DNA of 64,000 nucleotides, from contig NZ_QVMN01000001.1 in assembly GCF_010501075.1 (NCBI RefSeq), forward strand, positions 186,001 through 250,000, written 5' to 3'. Below, piece by piece: positions 44,000 to 52,128 of the stretch. The stretch is from Dysgonomonas sp. 25 (GTDB lineage: Bacteria; Bacteroidota; Bacteroidia; Bacteroidales; Dysgonomonadaceae). The notes below the pieces were generated by a model that saw nothing but the letters and a program-made list of their open reading frames with translations, was not told the origin of the DNA and made no database searches. Positions within the stretch are counted from its first letter, which is position 1, and every line of letters starts with the position of its first letter. The position numbers and the translations under genes are program-made.

Positions 44000-44003
44000 T
44001 GCT

Positions 44004-44360
44004 TTAATTTTTTGATTGTTTCTTACTTCTTACATACTCACCGCCGGAGGATAGCAGTATCCTGTCGGTTTCGCTATCATAGCTTATCAATATCGAAAAT
44101 CCCGTTTCGATAAACAGGTATCCGTCTTTTTCTATGATTTGGTAGGTTTCCGCACGGGTTTCGCCCCTGCGGGTTCTTCGTTGCATGGTTACTTTATAGC
44201 CATCCGCACTTTCAAAGACCGTGAACGATGGTCGGTTCGTAACGCTTTCCCAATGTCCACACATGGCTTTCAGTCGGTCGGCGTTGGTTTCCTTACAGGA
44301 AGACAAAGCCAGCAGGACAGCACACAGAAGCATCGGGAAGATGAATCTTATTTGTTTCAT
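44004..44360 (-). CDS. DUF3876 lipoprotein of the tra operon
   Basis: A 118-residue lipoprotein (signal to LSSC, Cys near 22) with a small beta-rich domain (MCGHWESVTNRPSFTVFESADGYKVTMQRR, then YQIIEKDGYLFIETGFSILISYD), the DUF3876 pattern. It occupies the traH position between traG and traI. Function unknown; a lipid-anchored component of the mating channel is likely from its place. Confidence 0.78.
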   Translation of the reverse strand: MKQIRFIFPMLLCAVLLALSSCKETNADRLKAMCGHWESVTNRPSFTVFESADGYKVTMQRRTRRGETRAETYQIIEKDGYLFIETGFSILISYDSETDRILLSSGGEYVRSKKQSKN

Positions 44361-44372
44361 ATTGATTTGATT

Positions 44373-46874
44373 TTAATTAGGATTACGCTTGCTTTCGGCA
44401 AGCTGTTTAATAGCCAGTTCAAGGTCGCCATCCAGTCTTTCGGCGAGTTTGAACAGTTCGAGTTTTTCGGTTTCTTCCGTTGTAAATGCGTAATATTCTT
44501 CTAAACTTACTTCTGTGGCATACACAGCCGATTGTACGCCACCCAGTCCTATCCATACTTCTTTGTATTTCCGTCCCGGATGGTTCGCCATGTTGATGGA
44601 AAGTATTTGCGCCTTTTCTTTGTCGGTCAAACCCAGCATCGCTTGTATGCTATCGAACTTGTTCATGTATTTGCGCTGGTCGAGCAGGATTTTACAGTCG
44701 GAGTTCGTAATGATGGATTCTTTCACAATGGGAGAATGGACAATGTCGTCCACTTCTTGTGTTACTACCACCGCTTCGCCGAAGTATTTACGCACTGTTT
44801 TGAACAGATATTTCAGGTAATGTGCCATGCTGTCTTTGGCGATAGCCTTCCACGCTTCTTCCAAAAGCAACATCTTACGAATACCCTTTAACCGCCTCAT
44901 TTTGTTGATGAAAACTTCCATCAAAATGATTGTAACCACAGGGAAAAGCACGGGGTTATCTTTGATGGCATCCACCTCAAAAACGATGAAGCGTTTGTTC
45001 AACAAGTCCAGTTCTTTATCCGAGTTCAGCAGATAATCGTATTCACCACCTTTATAAAAAGGTTGCAACACGAATAGGAAATTATCAATATCGAAATCCT
45101 TTTCCCGAACGTTCTGTTCGTTCAGGTTATTCCGGTATTCATTTTTAATAAACTCGTAAAAGGAATTGAAGCTGGGTACAATGGATTTATCCTGTGTTAT
45201 CAGGTTGATAAAGTCGCTTACAGCATTGGACAAGGCAACGCTTTCCGCCCCGGTGGGCTTTTCATGTTCCTGTTTCCACAAGGTCAGGATAAGCGTTTTA
45301 ATGGATTCCCGCTTCTCAATATCGAAGATGTTATCTTCGGTATAGAATGGATTAAATGAAATTGGGTTATCTTCGGTATATGTAAAATACACGCCATCTT
45401 TCCCGCCAGTTTTCCGGTGGATTAATTCGCATAATCCCTGATAGGAATTTCCGGTATCCACTAACAGGACGTGTGTACCCTGTTCGTAATACTGGCGTAC
45501 CATGTGGTTGGTGAAGAAGGATTTTCCACTTCCGCTTGGCCCAAGAATGAATTTATTACGGTTCGTAATAATTCCTTTTTTCATGGGCAAATCGGAAATA
45601 TCAATGTGAAGCGGTTTTCCGGTGAGCCTGTCCACCATCTTAATCCCGAAAGGACTGGGTGATGATTGGTAGTTCGTTTCTTCCGTAAAGAAGCACAAAG
45701 CCTGTTCAATGAAGGTAAAGAAGGATTCTTCCGCCGGAAAATCGGCTTCATTGCCGGGGATACCCGCCCAGTAAAGGGTCGGGGTATCCGTTGTATTGTG
45801 GCGGGGCTTGCACTCCATCAAGGCAAGCTGGCTTCCCACGTCATTCTTGATATGCTTTAATTCTTCCTTATCATCCGCCCATGCCATTACGTTGCAATGG
45901 CAGCGAACAGAGGTCAAACCCTGACTGTGCGCTTCGTTTAGGTACTCTTCTATCCACTCTTTATTCACCTGATTGGAACGGCTGTATTTAGACAGCGAGT
46001 GCATATTGCGGGCTTGCTTCTCAAAGCGTTTCAGGTTTTCCGCATGGTCGTCTATAAAGATATACTGATTATAGATATGGTTACAGGAAAGCAATACGCC
46101 CACAGGTGAAGCGAACGACAAACGGCAGTCGCTACGGTCAGTGGACAGCTTTTCGTAACGTGAATCAGTAGTAACCGCACCCGGCAGGTCTTCTACATCC
46201 GAAAGCGTATGTAAACACAAGGTATTGTCGCCGATACGCATATCTTCGAGATTCAGTTGCATATCCAGTAAGGTAGTCGTATCGCTTTGCGACAGGGAAA
46301 AGTATTTTTCGATAATCCCAGCTTTTTCCGGCGTTCCGGTAATCTCATCCGAGTTCAGGCGGGTAAGGGTGATAAATCCCGAATCGTTCATAATCCGTTC
46401 AAACTGCCCGACCGATTCCAAAAATTTCGTTACTGTTTCCTTATCCTGAATTTCCTTTGGAATGATGAAGCCCCGGCAAAGCGTATTAAAATTACTTTGG
46501 GTACGGCTTCTTTCCTTTGTGGTTTTTGTCAGGAACAGGTAACAGGTATGATTCAGGAACGGTCTTTCATTGAAATGCCGTTCAAAACTGCGGGACAGGA
46601 AACTTAACCCATCCTTTTGGATTTCAGGGGTATAGTTTTCTTTGATAAACCAGTCCTGTTTATGTACAATACTGTAATCGGGTAATACTTTGATTGCCTT
46701 ATGCCAAGCAGAATGTATCGCTTCGTATTCAACCCCGGTAACAGTGAATAGTTCGGGTAGCTCTACCCGGAACGCCACTGTAACATCGGCATCCTTACTG
46801 ATGATACAATCGTGTTCGGCTGCCAACAGGGGAAATTTGCTTTCCAACGTGGCTGCTTTTAATATATTCCTCAT
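44373..46874 (-). CDS. traG: Conjugation ATPase TraG (VirB4-like)
   Basis: An 833-residue cytoplasmic ATPase that powers the type IV secretion channel. The N-terminal VirB4-like region (about 20-400) precedes the P-loop domain, with Walker A GPSGSGKS at 445-452 and a Walker B-like stretch KMLLLEEAWKAI about 210 residues later. TQEVDD and ILLDQRKYM follow as in VirB4. It overlaps traF by 4 bases and precedes the DUF3876 gene by 12. The gene is intact and of family length. Confidence 0.95.
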   Translation of the reverse strand: MRNILKAATLESKFPLLAAEHDCIISKDADVTVAFRVELPELFTVTGVEYEAIHSAWHKAIKVLPDYSIVHKQDWFIKENYTPEIQKDGLSFLSRSFERHFNERPFLNHTCYLFLTKTTKERSRTQSNFNTLCRGFIIPKEIQDKETVTKFLESVGQFERIMNDSGFITLTRLNSDEITGTPEKAGIIEKYFSLSQSDTTTLLDMQLNLEDMRIGDNTLCLHTLSDVEDLPGAVTTDSRYEKLSTDRSDCRLSFASPVGVLLSCNHIYNQYIFIDDHAENLKRFEKQARNMHSLSKYSRSNQVNKEWIEEYLNEAHSQGLTSVRCHCNVMAWADDKEELKHIKNDVGSQLALMECKPRHNTTDTPTLYWAGIPGNEADFPAEESFFTFIEQALCFFTEETNYQSSPSPFGIKMVDRLTGKPLHIDISDLPMKKGIITNRNKFILGPSGSGKSFFTNHMVRQYYEQGTHVLLVDTGNSYQGLCELIHRKTGGKDGVYFTYTEDNPISFNPFYTEDNIFDIEKRESIKTLILTLWKQEHEKPTGAESVALSNAVSDFINLITQDKSIVPSFNSFYEFIKNEYRNNLNEQNVREKDFDIDNFLFVLQPFYKGGEYDYLLNSDKELDLLNKRFIVFEVDAIKDNPVLFPVVTIILMEVFINKMRRLKGIRKMLLLEEAWKAIAKDSMAHYLKYLFKTVRKYFGEAVVVTQEVDDIVHSPIVKESIITNSDCKILLDQRKYMNKFDSIQAMLGLTDKEKAQILSINMANHPGRKYKEVWIGLGGVQSAVYATEVSLEEYYAFTTEETEKLELFKLAERLDGDLELAIKQLAESKRNPN

Positions 46875-47200
46875 GCGTTCTTCTGTCTTTTATAGGTGAA
46901 TAATCGGGGGATAGCCCGGCGGTTGATGATATACCGGGGATGGCTTCTGCGGGCGGTTACTTTCATAAGACCGTGTGTGCCGTATTTGTCATTTAGCATA
47001 AAAGTGAAGTACACAAGAGCCGAAGCCGCTACGACCCCGAACCCAATGCAGACCCACTGGTTTATACCTATCATATACAGAATGATGAACAATACGAAGA
47101 CGGCAAGTAGCCCGCCTGCAAAAATGAACAGGTATTGGCTGCGAAGCCCTTTGAACTCCGCAGGTTTTCCAATCCCCCTGTTAATTGAATAGCTAATCAT
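46871..47200 (-). CDS. traF: Conjugative transposon protein TraF (DUF4133)
   Basis: A 109-residue inner-membrane protein with two adjacent helices (about 27-50 and 54-74), YSINRGIGKPAEFKGLRSQYLF at the N-terminus and the DUF4133 pattern. It is VirB3-like in size and position, preceding the VirB4-like ATPase and overlapping it by 4 bases. Confidence 0.9.
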   Translation of the reverse strand: MISYSINRGIGKPAEFKGLRSQYLFIFAGGLLAVFVLFIILYMIGINQWVCIGFGVVAASALVYFTFMLNDKYGTHGLMKVTARRSHPRYIINRRAIPRLFTYKRQKNA

Positions 47201-47210
47201 ACTCCTATGA

Positions 47211-47507
47211 TTACAGGAAGAATGAACGAAGAATGGTGGCAGCTACAATCAGGAAGATACAAGCCCCGAACCAGCTTGCAGCAGTTTTGCTTGTATCCGG
47301 GTCGCCTGAACTAAACTTGTTATATACTTTTACGCCCCCAATCAAACCAACGACAGCACCAATAGCGTACACCAATTTTGTCGCCGGGTCGAAATAACTG
47401 GTAACCATGTTGGTGGCTTCTGTAATACCACCTACGCCGTTGCCCTGCGCAAATGCGGAAGTAGCAGCCAAGACGATGGCTGCGGAAAGAAATATTTTCT
47501 TTTTCAT
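47211..47507 (-). CDS. traE: Conjugative transposon protein TraE (DUF4134)
   Basis: A 98-residue protein with a signal-like N-terminus (1-20, ending AFAQ) and two hydrophobic helices (about 42-60 and 78-97), matching DUF4134. By size, signal and place it resembles VirB2-type pilins, which is an inference. It lies 10 bases before traF; the upstream 160 bases contain the second dispersed tra repeat. Confidence 0.9.
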   Translation of the reverse strand: MKKKIFLSAAIVLAATSAFAQGNGVGGITEATNMVTSYFDPATKLVYAIGAVVGLIGGVKVYNKFSSGDPDTSKTAASWFGACIFLIVAATILRSFFL

Positions 47508-47535
47508 TATAAACTTGATTTTATGATGCCGGAAA

Positions 47536-47591
47536 GCGGGTGGATAGTCCGCTATTCCGGCGGGATTAATAATTGAGAATTTTTGTGGTTG
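47536..47591. repeat. Dispersed tra-operon repeat, copy 2
   Basis: A near copy of 40060-40114, here between traE and traD. It is extended to the left by CCGGAA, which pairs with TTCCGG (47555-47560), giving a stronger stem than in copy 1. Confidence 0.8.
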
Positions 47592-47669
47592 GTCTTTCGA
47601 CCTTTTGGAATGATTAAGTCCAGCTAACCGTAATCTTTTTCTTTCATACCTGATTTGTTTTTAAAGGTT

Positions 47670-48287
47670 CTACATATAGTCGCTCATATCGAACGCCTGT
47701 AAATCTTCGGGGTTGGTTTCGTTTGGCGGGGCGATAAATACTGCATCGTATTTACCCAGCATTTCCGCCACCCGTACCATGCCCCCGTTTATCTGTTCCA
47801 TCATTGTATTATACAGGCTGGTTTGTTGCATAACTGACAGTGTTTGCAGGGCTTTTCGTTCCTCTTCTTCCGGGACTTCCTGCTGCCTGACGACCTGTAC
47901 CGCCTGTGCCATTTCTTCAAAGGAGATACCCCGTGCCGACTGACCTTCACCGCCTGTGATAAGTGCGATTTCTTCCGATTCCAGTTCATCTTCCGGTACT
48001 TCATCTTCATACTTCATTTCAAATTCAACATCCATCGGCTGTGGGGTATCTTCCGTGTCAGCCGGGGCAAATATAGAAGCATTATCAACCCCTTTAGAAA
48101 ACTGGCTTTCAGTGTCTTTAGATGGCGTTACTTGTCTTAACCGGAAGGTTGTTTTTCCAACGACAGCCCTTTCGGTCTTATGATTTCTGGAACTATCGGA
48201 AGGGGGGCTGTTCGTTTTCTTCCTGAACCGACACAGCAGGACGAGGTAATAAAGGACAACCCCTGCTATCATTAATTTTAGTATCAT
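47670..48287 (-). CDS. traD: Conjugative transposon protein TraD (DUF4122)
   Basis: A 205-residue protein with an N-terminal membrane anchor (about 3-20) and an acidic cytoplasmic domain. The C-terminal half (ARGISFEEMAQAVQVV and MMEQINGGMVRVAEMLGKYDAVF) carries the DUF4122/TraD pattern. Role unknown. It overlaps the DUF3408 gene by 4 bases. Confidence 0.78.
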   Translation of the reverse strand: MILKLMIAGVVLYYLVLLCRFRKKTNSPPSDSSRNHKTERAVVGKTTFRLRQVTPSKDTESQFSKGVDNASIFAPADTEDTPQPMDVEFEMKYEDEVPEDELESEEIALITGGEGQSARGISFEEMAQAVQVVRQQEVPEEEERKALQTLSVMQQTSLYNTMMEQINGGMVRVAEMLGKYDAVFIAPPNETNPEDLQAFDMSDYM

Positions 48288-48736
48288 ATCGGGCTTTCAA
48301 AAGTTTTCTTATACAGTTCGTTGATTTCGTCCTGATACTGGTCGAAGTGATTCAGGATAATTGTTTCCACATAGCTGCTTACAGTCGCTTTGCGTTCACC
48401 GATAACCATTACTATTTTCATAAGCTTTTCATGGGTGGAACGGCTTACATATATCGGCTGGCGGTCGGGAAGTTCCATTTTTTGAAAATAAGTTTCCCGG
48501 TAATCGGCAGGGGTACTTTTCTTCCGGCGGGTAGTTTCCCTGATGGGTTTTGCTTCCGGTTGCCGGACTGGTTCTTCCACAGTTTCCTGTATTATTTCCG
48601 GTTCTGCGGGGATTTCCGGTGTATCCGGTTCTTTACTTACTGTTTTAGGTGGGATTTCCTGTTTCATGGGTAAACCCTGTGAAATGATTTCTTTCATAAA
48701 ATCTTCATCCACCTGTACTTTTTCCTGCTTTGCCAT
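48284..48736 (-). CDS. DUF3408 protein of the tra operon (TraB/TraC position)
   Basis: A 150-residue cytoplasmic protein. A Pro/Glu-rich N-terminal half precedes a DUF3408 domain (TYFQKMELPDRQPIYVSRSTHEKLMKIVMVIGERKATVSSYVETIILNHFDQ), which looks like a ribbon-helix-helix-type DNA-binding fold. It begins one base after the ParA-like gene ends. A partition or relaxosome role next to ParA is plausible. Confidence 0.8.
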   Translation of the reverse strand: MAKQEKVQVDEDFMKEIISQGLPMKQEIPPKTVSKEPDTPEIPAEPEIIQETVEEPVRQPEAKPIRETTRRKKSTPADYRETYFQKMELPDRQPIYVSRSTHEKLMKIVMVIGERKATVSSYVETIILNHFDQYQDEINELYKKTFESPI

Positions 48737-48737
48737 A

Positions 48738-49502
48738 TTAGTATAGTTTTATAATGTATCCGATTTCAGCGACCAATTCTTCAAGGTTGCTGCCTTTTAT
48801 CATTCGCTTATCCGCAGGGAACAGTGTGGAACGGAAGACAGAAGTCTTATCACCGGACAGTTCCTTTTTGTAGCGTTTGGTATCCGGGATAAAAGTTTTC
48901 ATAAGGGGTAATTTCAGTTCACCGATAGTATTTTCATAAATTCCATACAGGTCGGTTTTCTCCCTGCCATCGACCTGATTCCAAAACAGGTGCAAGCCTT
49001 GTATCCGGTAAGCTTCATTCTGTACCAGCAGGTTGTTTACCGTCATGGCGAATGAAAGGCTGCTTTCCAGTACCACCCGGTCGGCGGTAATCGGTGTAAA
49101 GATGTAGTCCATAGAAGCCAGCGAACTGATAATACCTTCGCTGTTCACCGTTCCCGGCAAGTCGAAAAAGACCACATCCATTTCTATCGGTTCTGTTTTC
49201 AGGAACTCTTCGGCTGTACTGATGGCAGCTTCGGGAGTGCTGCATAAGACCGGATAGGCTTTCTTTCCCAATGCTTTGAACTGGTTAAAGGCAAGTACCT
49301 TGTAATTGGCATCGTTGTTTACCTGTTCACCGTCCCGTTTACGCATGGCACTGATACTGTGCTGCGGGTAGTCGCAATCGACAACTGCTACATTGTAGCC
49401 TTTCAGGTAATAGAGATAGCTTGCTACCAATACTGTGAAAGTGGTTTTGCCGACCCCGCCCTTTTGGGTGGAGAAGGCAACGAATAATGTTTCTTTCTTC
49501 AT
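48738..49502 (-). CDS. traA: ParA-family ATPase (TraA)
   Basis: A 254-residue ATPase with the deviant Walker A KGGVGKTTF at residues 14-22, switch I-like DCDYPQHS and switch II FFDLPGT. It is the ParA/MinD-like protein at the head of CTnDOT-type tra operons and may position or segregate the element or its transfer complex. It lies 11 bases after a small upstream gene and one base before the DUF3408 gene. Confidence 0.9.
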   Translation of the reverse strand: MKKETLFVAFSTQKGGVGKTTFTVLVASYLYYLKGYNVAVVDCDYPQHSISAMRKRDGEQVNNDANYKVLAFNQFKALGKKAYPVLCSTPEAAISTAEEFLKTEPIEMDVVFFDLPGTVNSEGIISSLASMDYIFTPITADRVVLESSLSFAMTVNNLLVQNEAYRIQGLHLFWNQVDGREKTDLYGIYENTIGELKLPLMKTFIPDTKRYKKELSGDKTSVFRSTLFPADKRMIKGSNLEELVAEIGYIIKLY

Positions 49503-49513
49503 TTCTTTGATTT

Positions 49514-49807
49514 TTAATTTGTTAATTCAGGTTCGTGTTGTAAATCCAAACAGACCGATGATTCCCCGTTCTTTCGAGAAAAATTTCTTCCAACGACCTT
49601 AAACCGAAAACCAGACGTTTCACCTTCTGGCAGGTGCAGAAGGCAAACAAAGTTCAGGTATGATGTTTGGTCATTTTTTGTGATGTTGTTTTCATCGTCA
49701 ATAACCACGTAATCTCCAATGTGAGGTATTTCACACATGGCAACCATAATAGCTTCGGGTATTGAATCCCCGTTTTCATTTTTAATAACTACAAAAAATT
49801 CCTTCAT
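49514..49807 (-). CDS. Hypothetical 97-residue protein heading the tra operon
   Basis: An unrecognised protein predicted mainly of beta strands (KEFFVVIKNENGDSIPEAIM, GDYVVIDDENNIT, GFRFKVVGRNF, SVCLDLQHEPELTN). No signal or membrane segment. It is the first gene of the leftward operon, 11 bases before traA, and adjoins the likely oriT, so a role in the start of transfer or its control is possible. Confidence 0.6.
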   Translation of the reverse strand: MKEFFVVIKNENGDSIPEAIMVAMCEIPHIGDYVVIDDENNITKNDQTSYLNFVCLLHLPEGETSGFRFKVVGRNFSRKNGESSVCLDLQHEPELTN

Positions 49808-50110
49808 GACTTCATTGTTTAATTAGTTCTACATTTCTATATCTAAATCTTTCTTTATTCAAATAATCCTATCAACCTGCCAATAATTCAATCTGTATTT
49901 CAGTCTTGAGATATGGAAGTATTTACTTCCTGACAGATTGTTTTATTGATAGCTTGAAATATTGATTTCAGTATTTCTTGCTTTCCTGAAATCAGTAAAC
50001 CAGTCTTTATTCATTCCGATATTTCAATCGGCATTTATCGCTTTACTTATCTATTTCAATGCTGATTCTGACCGCAAATAAATGGAGAAAAACCGTCCGT
50101 TTTTGAAAGT

Positions 50111-50140
50111 GGCTTCGGATGGCTTTAGATGGCTTCGCTT
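50111..50140 (+). repeat. Three tandem 10-base repeats (GGCTTYRGAT)
   Basis: GGCTTCGGAT, GGCTTTAGAT and the partial GGCTTCGCTT follow one another at a 10-base period, one turn of the DNA helix, within the candidate oriT. Confidence 0.75.
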
Positions 50141-50348
50141 GTCCTATAATGTGCTATGGCACAGCATAATTAATCCCTGTTACTTTGCACCGGAATCTTA
50201 TCTGAACCGATAAAAAGGTATTTGTTCAATAGCTTCCCGGAGTTCATTTATCTTATGGCTAACTGCTAATCCGTCCTATGACGGATTTTATTTGCGCCGT
50301 GCAAATAGCAAGGTGTGTCCTCAGCAGCTTGAAATTCTTTCAGCAGCT

Positions 50349-50385
50349 TACAACCCCTTGCCCGGACAAGCCGGGATGGGTTGTA
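50349..50385. repeat. Nested inverted repeat upstream of mobA
   Basis: Outer arms TACAACCC (50349-50356) and GGGTTGTA (50378-50385) enclose inner arms CCCGG (50361-50365) and CCGGG (50371-50375). It lies 34 bases before the mobA start, and the left arm overlaps the second TCAGCAGCTT copy. Confidence 0.75.
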
Positions 50386-50419
50386 CTCCGAAGTCGTAAA
50401 CCCTTTAAAGAATAATGGT

Positions 50420-50857
50420 ATGGGAAAAGAAAAAACGAATGTGCCACAATCCGGTGGCAAAGGACGAAAGCCAAAGGCAGACCCGGCAATTTTCCGGTAT
50501 TCGGTCAGCTTCAATGCGACCGACCATGCCCGTTTTTTGGCTCTCTTTGAACAGTCCGGTATGCGGACGAAAGCGCATTTTATCACAGAAAGAATCTTTG
50601 GCGGTTCATTCAAGGTGATAAAAATTGATAAGGCAGCAGTCGATTATTACACACGCCTGACAACTTTTTACGCTCAATTCCGGGCAATAGGCGTGAACTA
50701 TAATCAGATTGTGAAGGCTCTGAATACCAATTTTACCGAAAAGAAAGCCCTTTCTTTTCTCTATAAATTGGAAAAAGCGACCGAAGAGCTGGTGGTATTA
50801 AGCCGGAAAATTATCGAACTCACACAGGAATTTGAACAGCGATGGTTGCAAAAATAA
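50420..50857 (+). CDS. mobA: Mobilization accessory protein MobA (ribbon-helix-helix)
   Basis: A 145-residue basic protein. I take the ATG at 50420, giving MGKEKTNVPQSGGKGRKPK, since the frame from 50381 runs into the inverted repeat. The central part (FRYSVSFNATDHARFLALFEQSGMRTKAHFITERIFG) is a ribbon-helix-helix-type domain that would bind oriT. The C-terminal part is helical. It overlaps the relaxase gene by 16 bases, as in MobA-MobB pairs, and should help load the relaxase. Confidence 0.85.
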   Translation: MGKEKTNVPQSGGKGRKPKADPAIFRYSVSFNATDHARFLALFEQSGMRTKAHFITERIFGGSFKVIKIDKAAVDYYTRLTTFYAQFRAIGVNYNQIVKALNTNFTEKKALSFLYKLEKATEELVVLSRKIIELTQEFEQRWLQK

Positions 50858-52104
50858 ATGTGGGAAGTTCGCTTTTCGGTGCGCTGGCATACAATCAGAA
50901 TAAGGTTGATGAAGAACAAGGCAAGGTGCTTTTCAGCAACCGGATGTTTGAAAGTGAAGACGGTAATTTCAACATCCAGCGTTGCATGGAAAGTTTTGAA
51001 ATGCACCTGCCCCAAGACATCAAAACCGAAAAGCCCATAATCCATATATCCCTGAATCCGCACCCAGACGATAAACTTTCGGATGAACAGTTATCGGAGA
51101 TTGCACAGGAGTATATGGAGAAGCTGGGTTATGGCAATCAGCCTTATATGGTCTATAAGCATGAAGACATCGACCGCCACCACCTGCATATCGTATCTCT
51201 ACGGGTGGACGAGAACGGCAAAAAACTGAATGATAAGTTTGAACACCGCCGGAGCAAGGATATTACACGGGAACTGGAAGCAAAATATGGTCTGCATCCT
51301 GCCGAAAAGAAACAACAGCAGGAACACTACCAGTTCCGAAAGGTCGATTATGCTGCGGGTGATGTAAAACACCAGCTTTCCAATACGGTTAAAGGCGTAG
51401 TAAACACTTACCAGTTCCAAAGCATCGGGGAACTGAATACCCTTTTATCATTATATAATGTACGGGCGGAAGAAGTCAAAGGTGAAGTTCGGGGCAAGGC
51501 GTATAATGGTATTGTTTATTCCGCAACCGATGATAAAGGCGAAAAGCTGGGTAATCCCATCAAGTCTTCCCGGCTGGGTAAGTCGGTCGGTTATGAAGCA
51601 TTGGAACGCAGGATAGGACAATCAGCAACCAAATGGAAAGACGGCAAACTGAAAGCCAATATCAAAGGTCGGGTAAGCGAAGCGTTGAAAGCTTCCGGCT
51701 CAAAGGAACAATTTGAAAAGAACCTGAAAGATAAAGGAATTGAAGTCGTATTCCGGCAGAACCCGGAAGGGCGCATATATGGTGCAACCTTTATCGACCA
51801 CGAAAACAAAGCCGTCCTGAACGGCTCTCGTTTAGGAAAAGAATTTTCAGCCAATGTATTTAATGACCTGTTTAGAGAATCCCATGTAAACGAGGGACAC
51901 ACAAAACAGGCTGTTCCAAAAGAACCGTTCACACCTTCGGCAGAACCGTTCGTGCCGTCAGAACGGCAATCCGAAAGCGGAGAAGCTACAATCGGAAGTC
52001 TTTTCAGCATCCTGCCCGGTGGCAGCGATTCATCGGCTGGGAATGATAAAACCCCGCCAACTCCCAAGAAAAAGAAAAAACGCCGTTACGGACGGCAGAT
52101 GTAA
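50842..52104 (+). CDS. mobB: Relaxase MobB
   Basis: A 420-residue relaxase/mobilization nuclease. The metal site motif DRHHLHIVSLRVD has His113, His114 and His116; HISLNPHPDD (68-77) is the preceding conserved strand. The nicking residue is probably Tyr17 in ALAYNQNKV, as in MOBP-type enzymes. It would cut one strand at oriT, stay attached to the 5' end and be led through the channel. The C-terminus is low-complexity and basic (KKKKKRRYGRQM). It overlaps mobA by 16 bases and precedes mobC by 24. Confidence 0.92.
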   Translation: MVAKINVGSSLFGALAYNQNKVDEEQGKVLFSNRMFESEDGNFNIQRCMESFEMHLPQDIKTEKPIIHISLNPHPDDKLSDEQLSEIAQEYMEKLGYGNQPYMVYKHEDIDRHHLHIVSLRVDENGKKLNDKFEHRRSKDITRELEAKYGLHPAEKKQQQEHYQFRKVDYAAGDVKHQLSNTVKGVVNTYQFQSIGELNTLLSLYNVRAEEVKGEVRGKAYNGIVYSATDDKGEKLGNPIKSSRLGKSVGYEALERRIGQSATKWKDGKLKANIKGRVSEALKASGSKEQFEKNLKDKGIEVVFRQNPEGRIYGATFIDHENKAVLNGSRLGKEFSANVFNDLFRESHVNEGHTKQAVPKEPFTPSAEPFVPSERQSESGEATIGSLFSILPGGSDSSAGNDKTPPTPKKKKKRRYGRQM

Positions 52105-52128
52105 TAACAATCTAAAAAATAATCAATT

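Larger units (their letters stand above)
49808..50419. other. Divergent intergenic region, candidate oriT and tra/mob promoters
   Basis: The region between the leftward tra and rightward mob genes has unusually many repeats. These are TGATTTCAG (49963-49971)/CTGAAATCA (49986-49994); a period-10 GGCTTYRGAT array (50111-50140); AATCCGTC/GACGGATT (50268-50287); ATTTGC/GCAAAT (50290-50306); TCAGCAGCTT twice (50321-50330, 50340-50349); and a nested inverted repeat at 50349-50385. In this family the transfer origin lies next to mobA, so this is the best oriT candidate. The exact nick site cannot be assigned. Confidence 0.6.

Noticed and set aside
50266-50613. 115-codon minus-strand frame across the mobA start
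   Set aside because: It overlaps the candidate oriT and mobA, with no family features.
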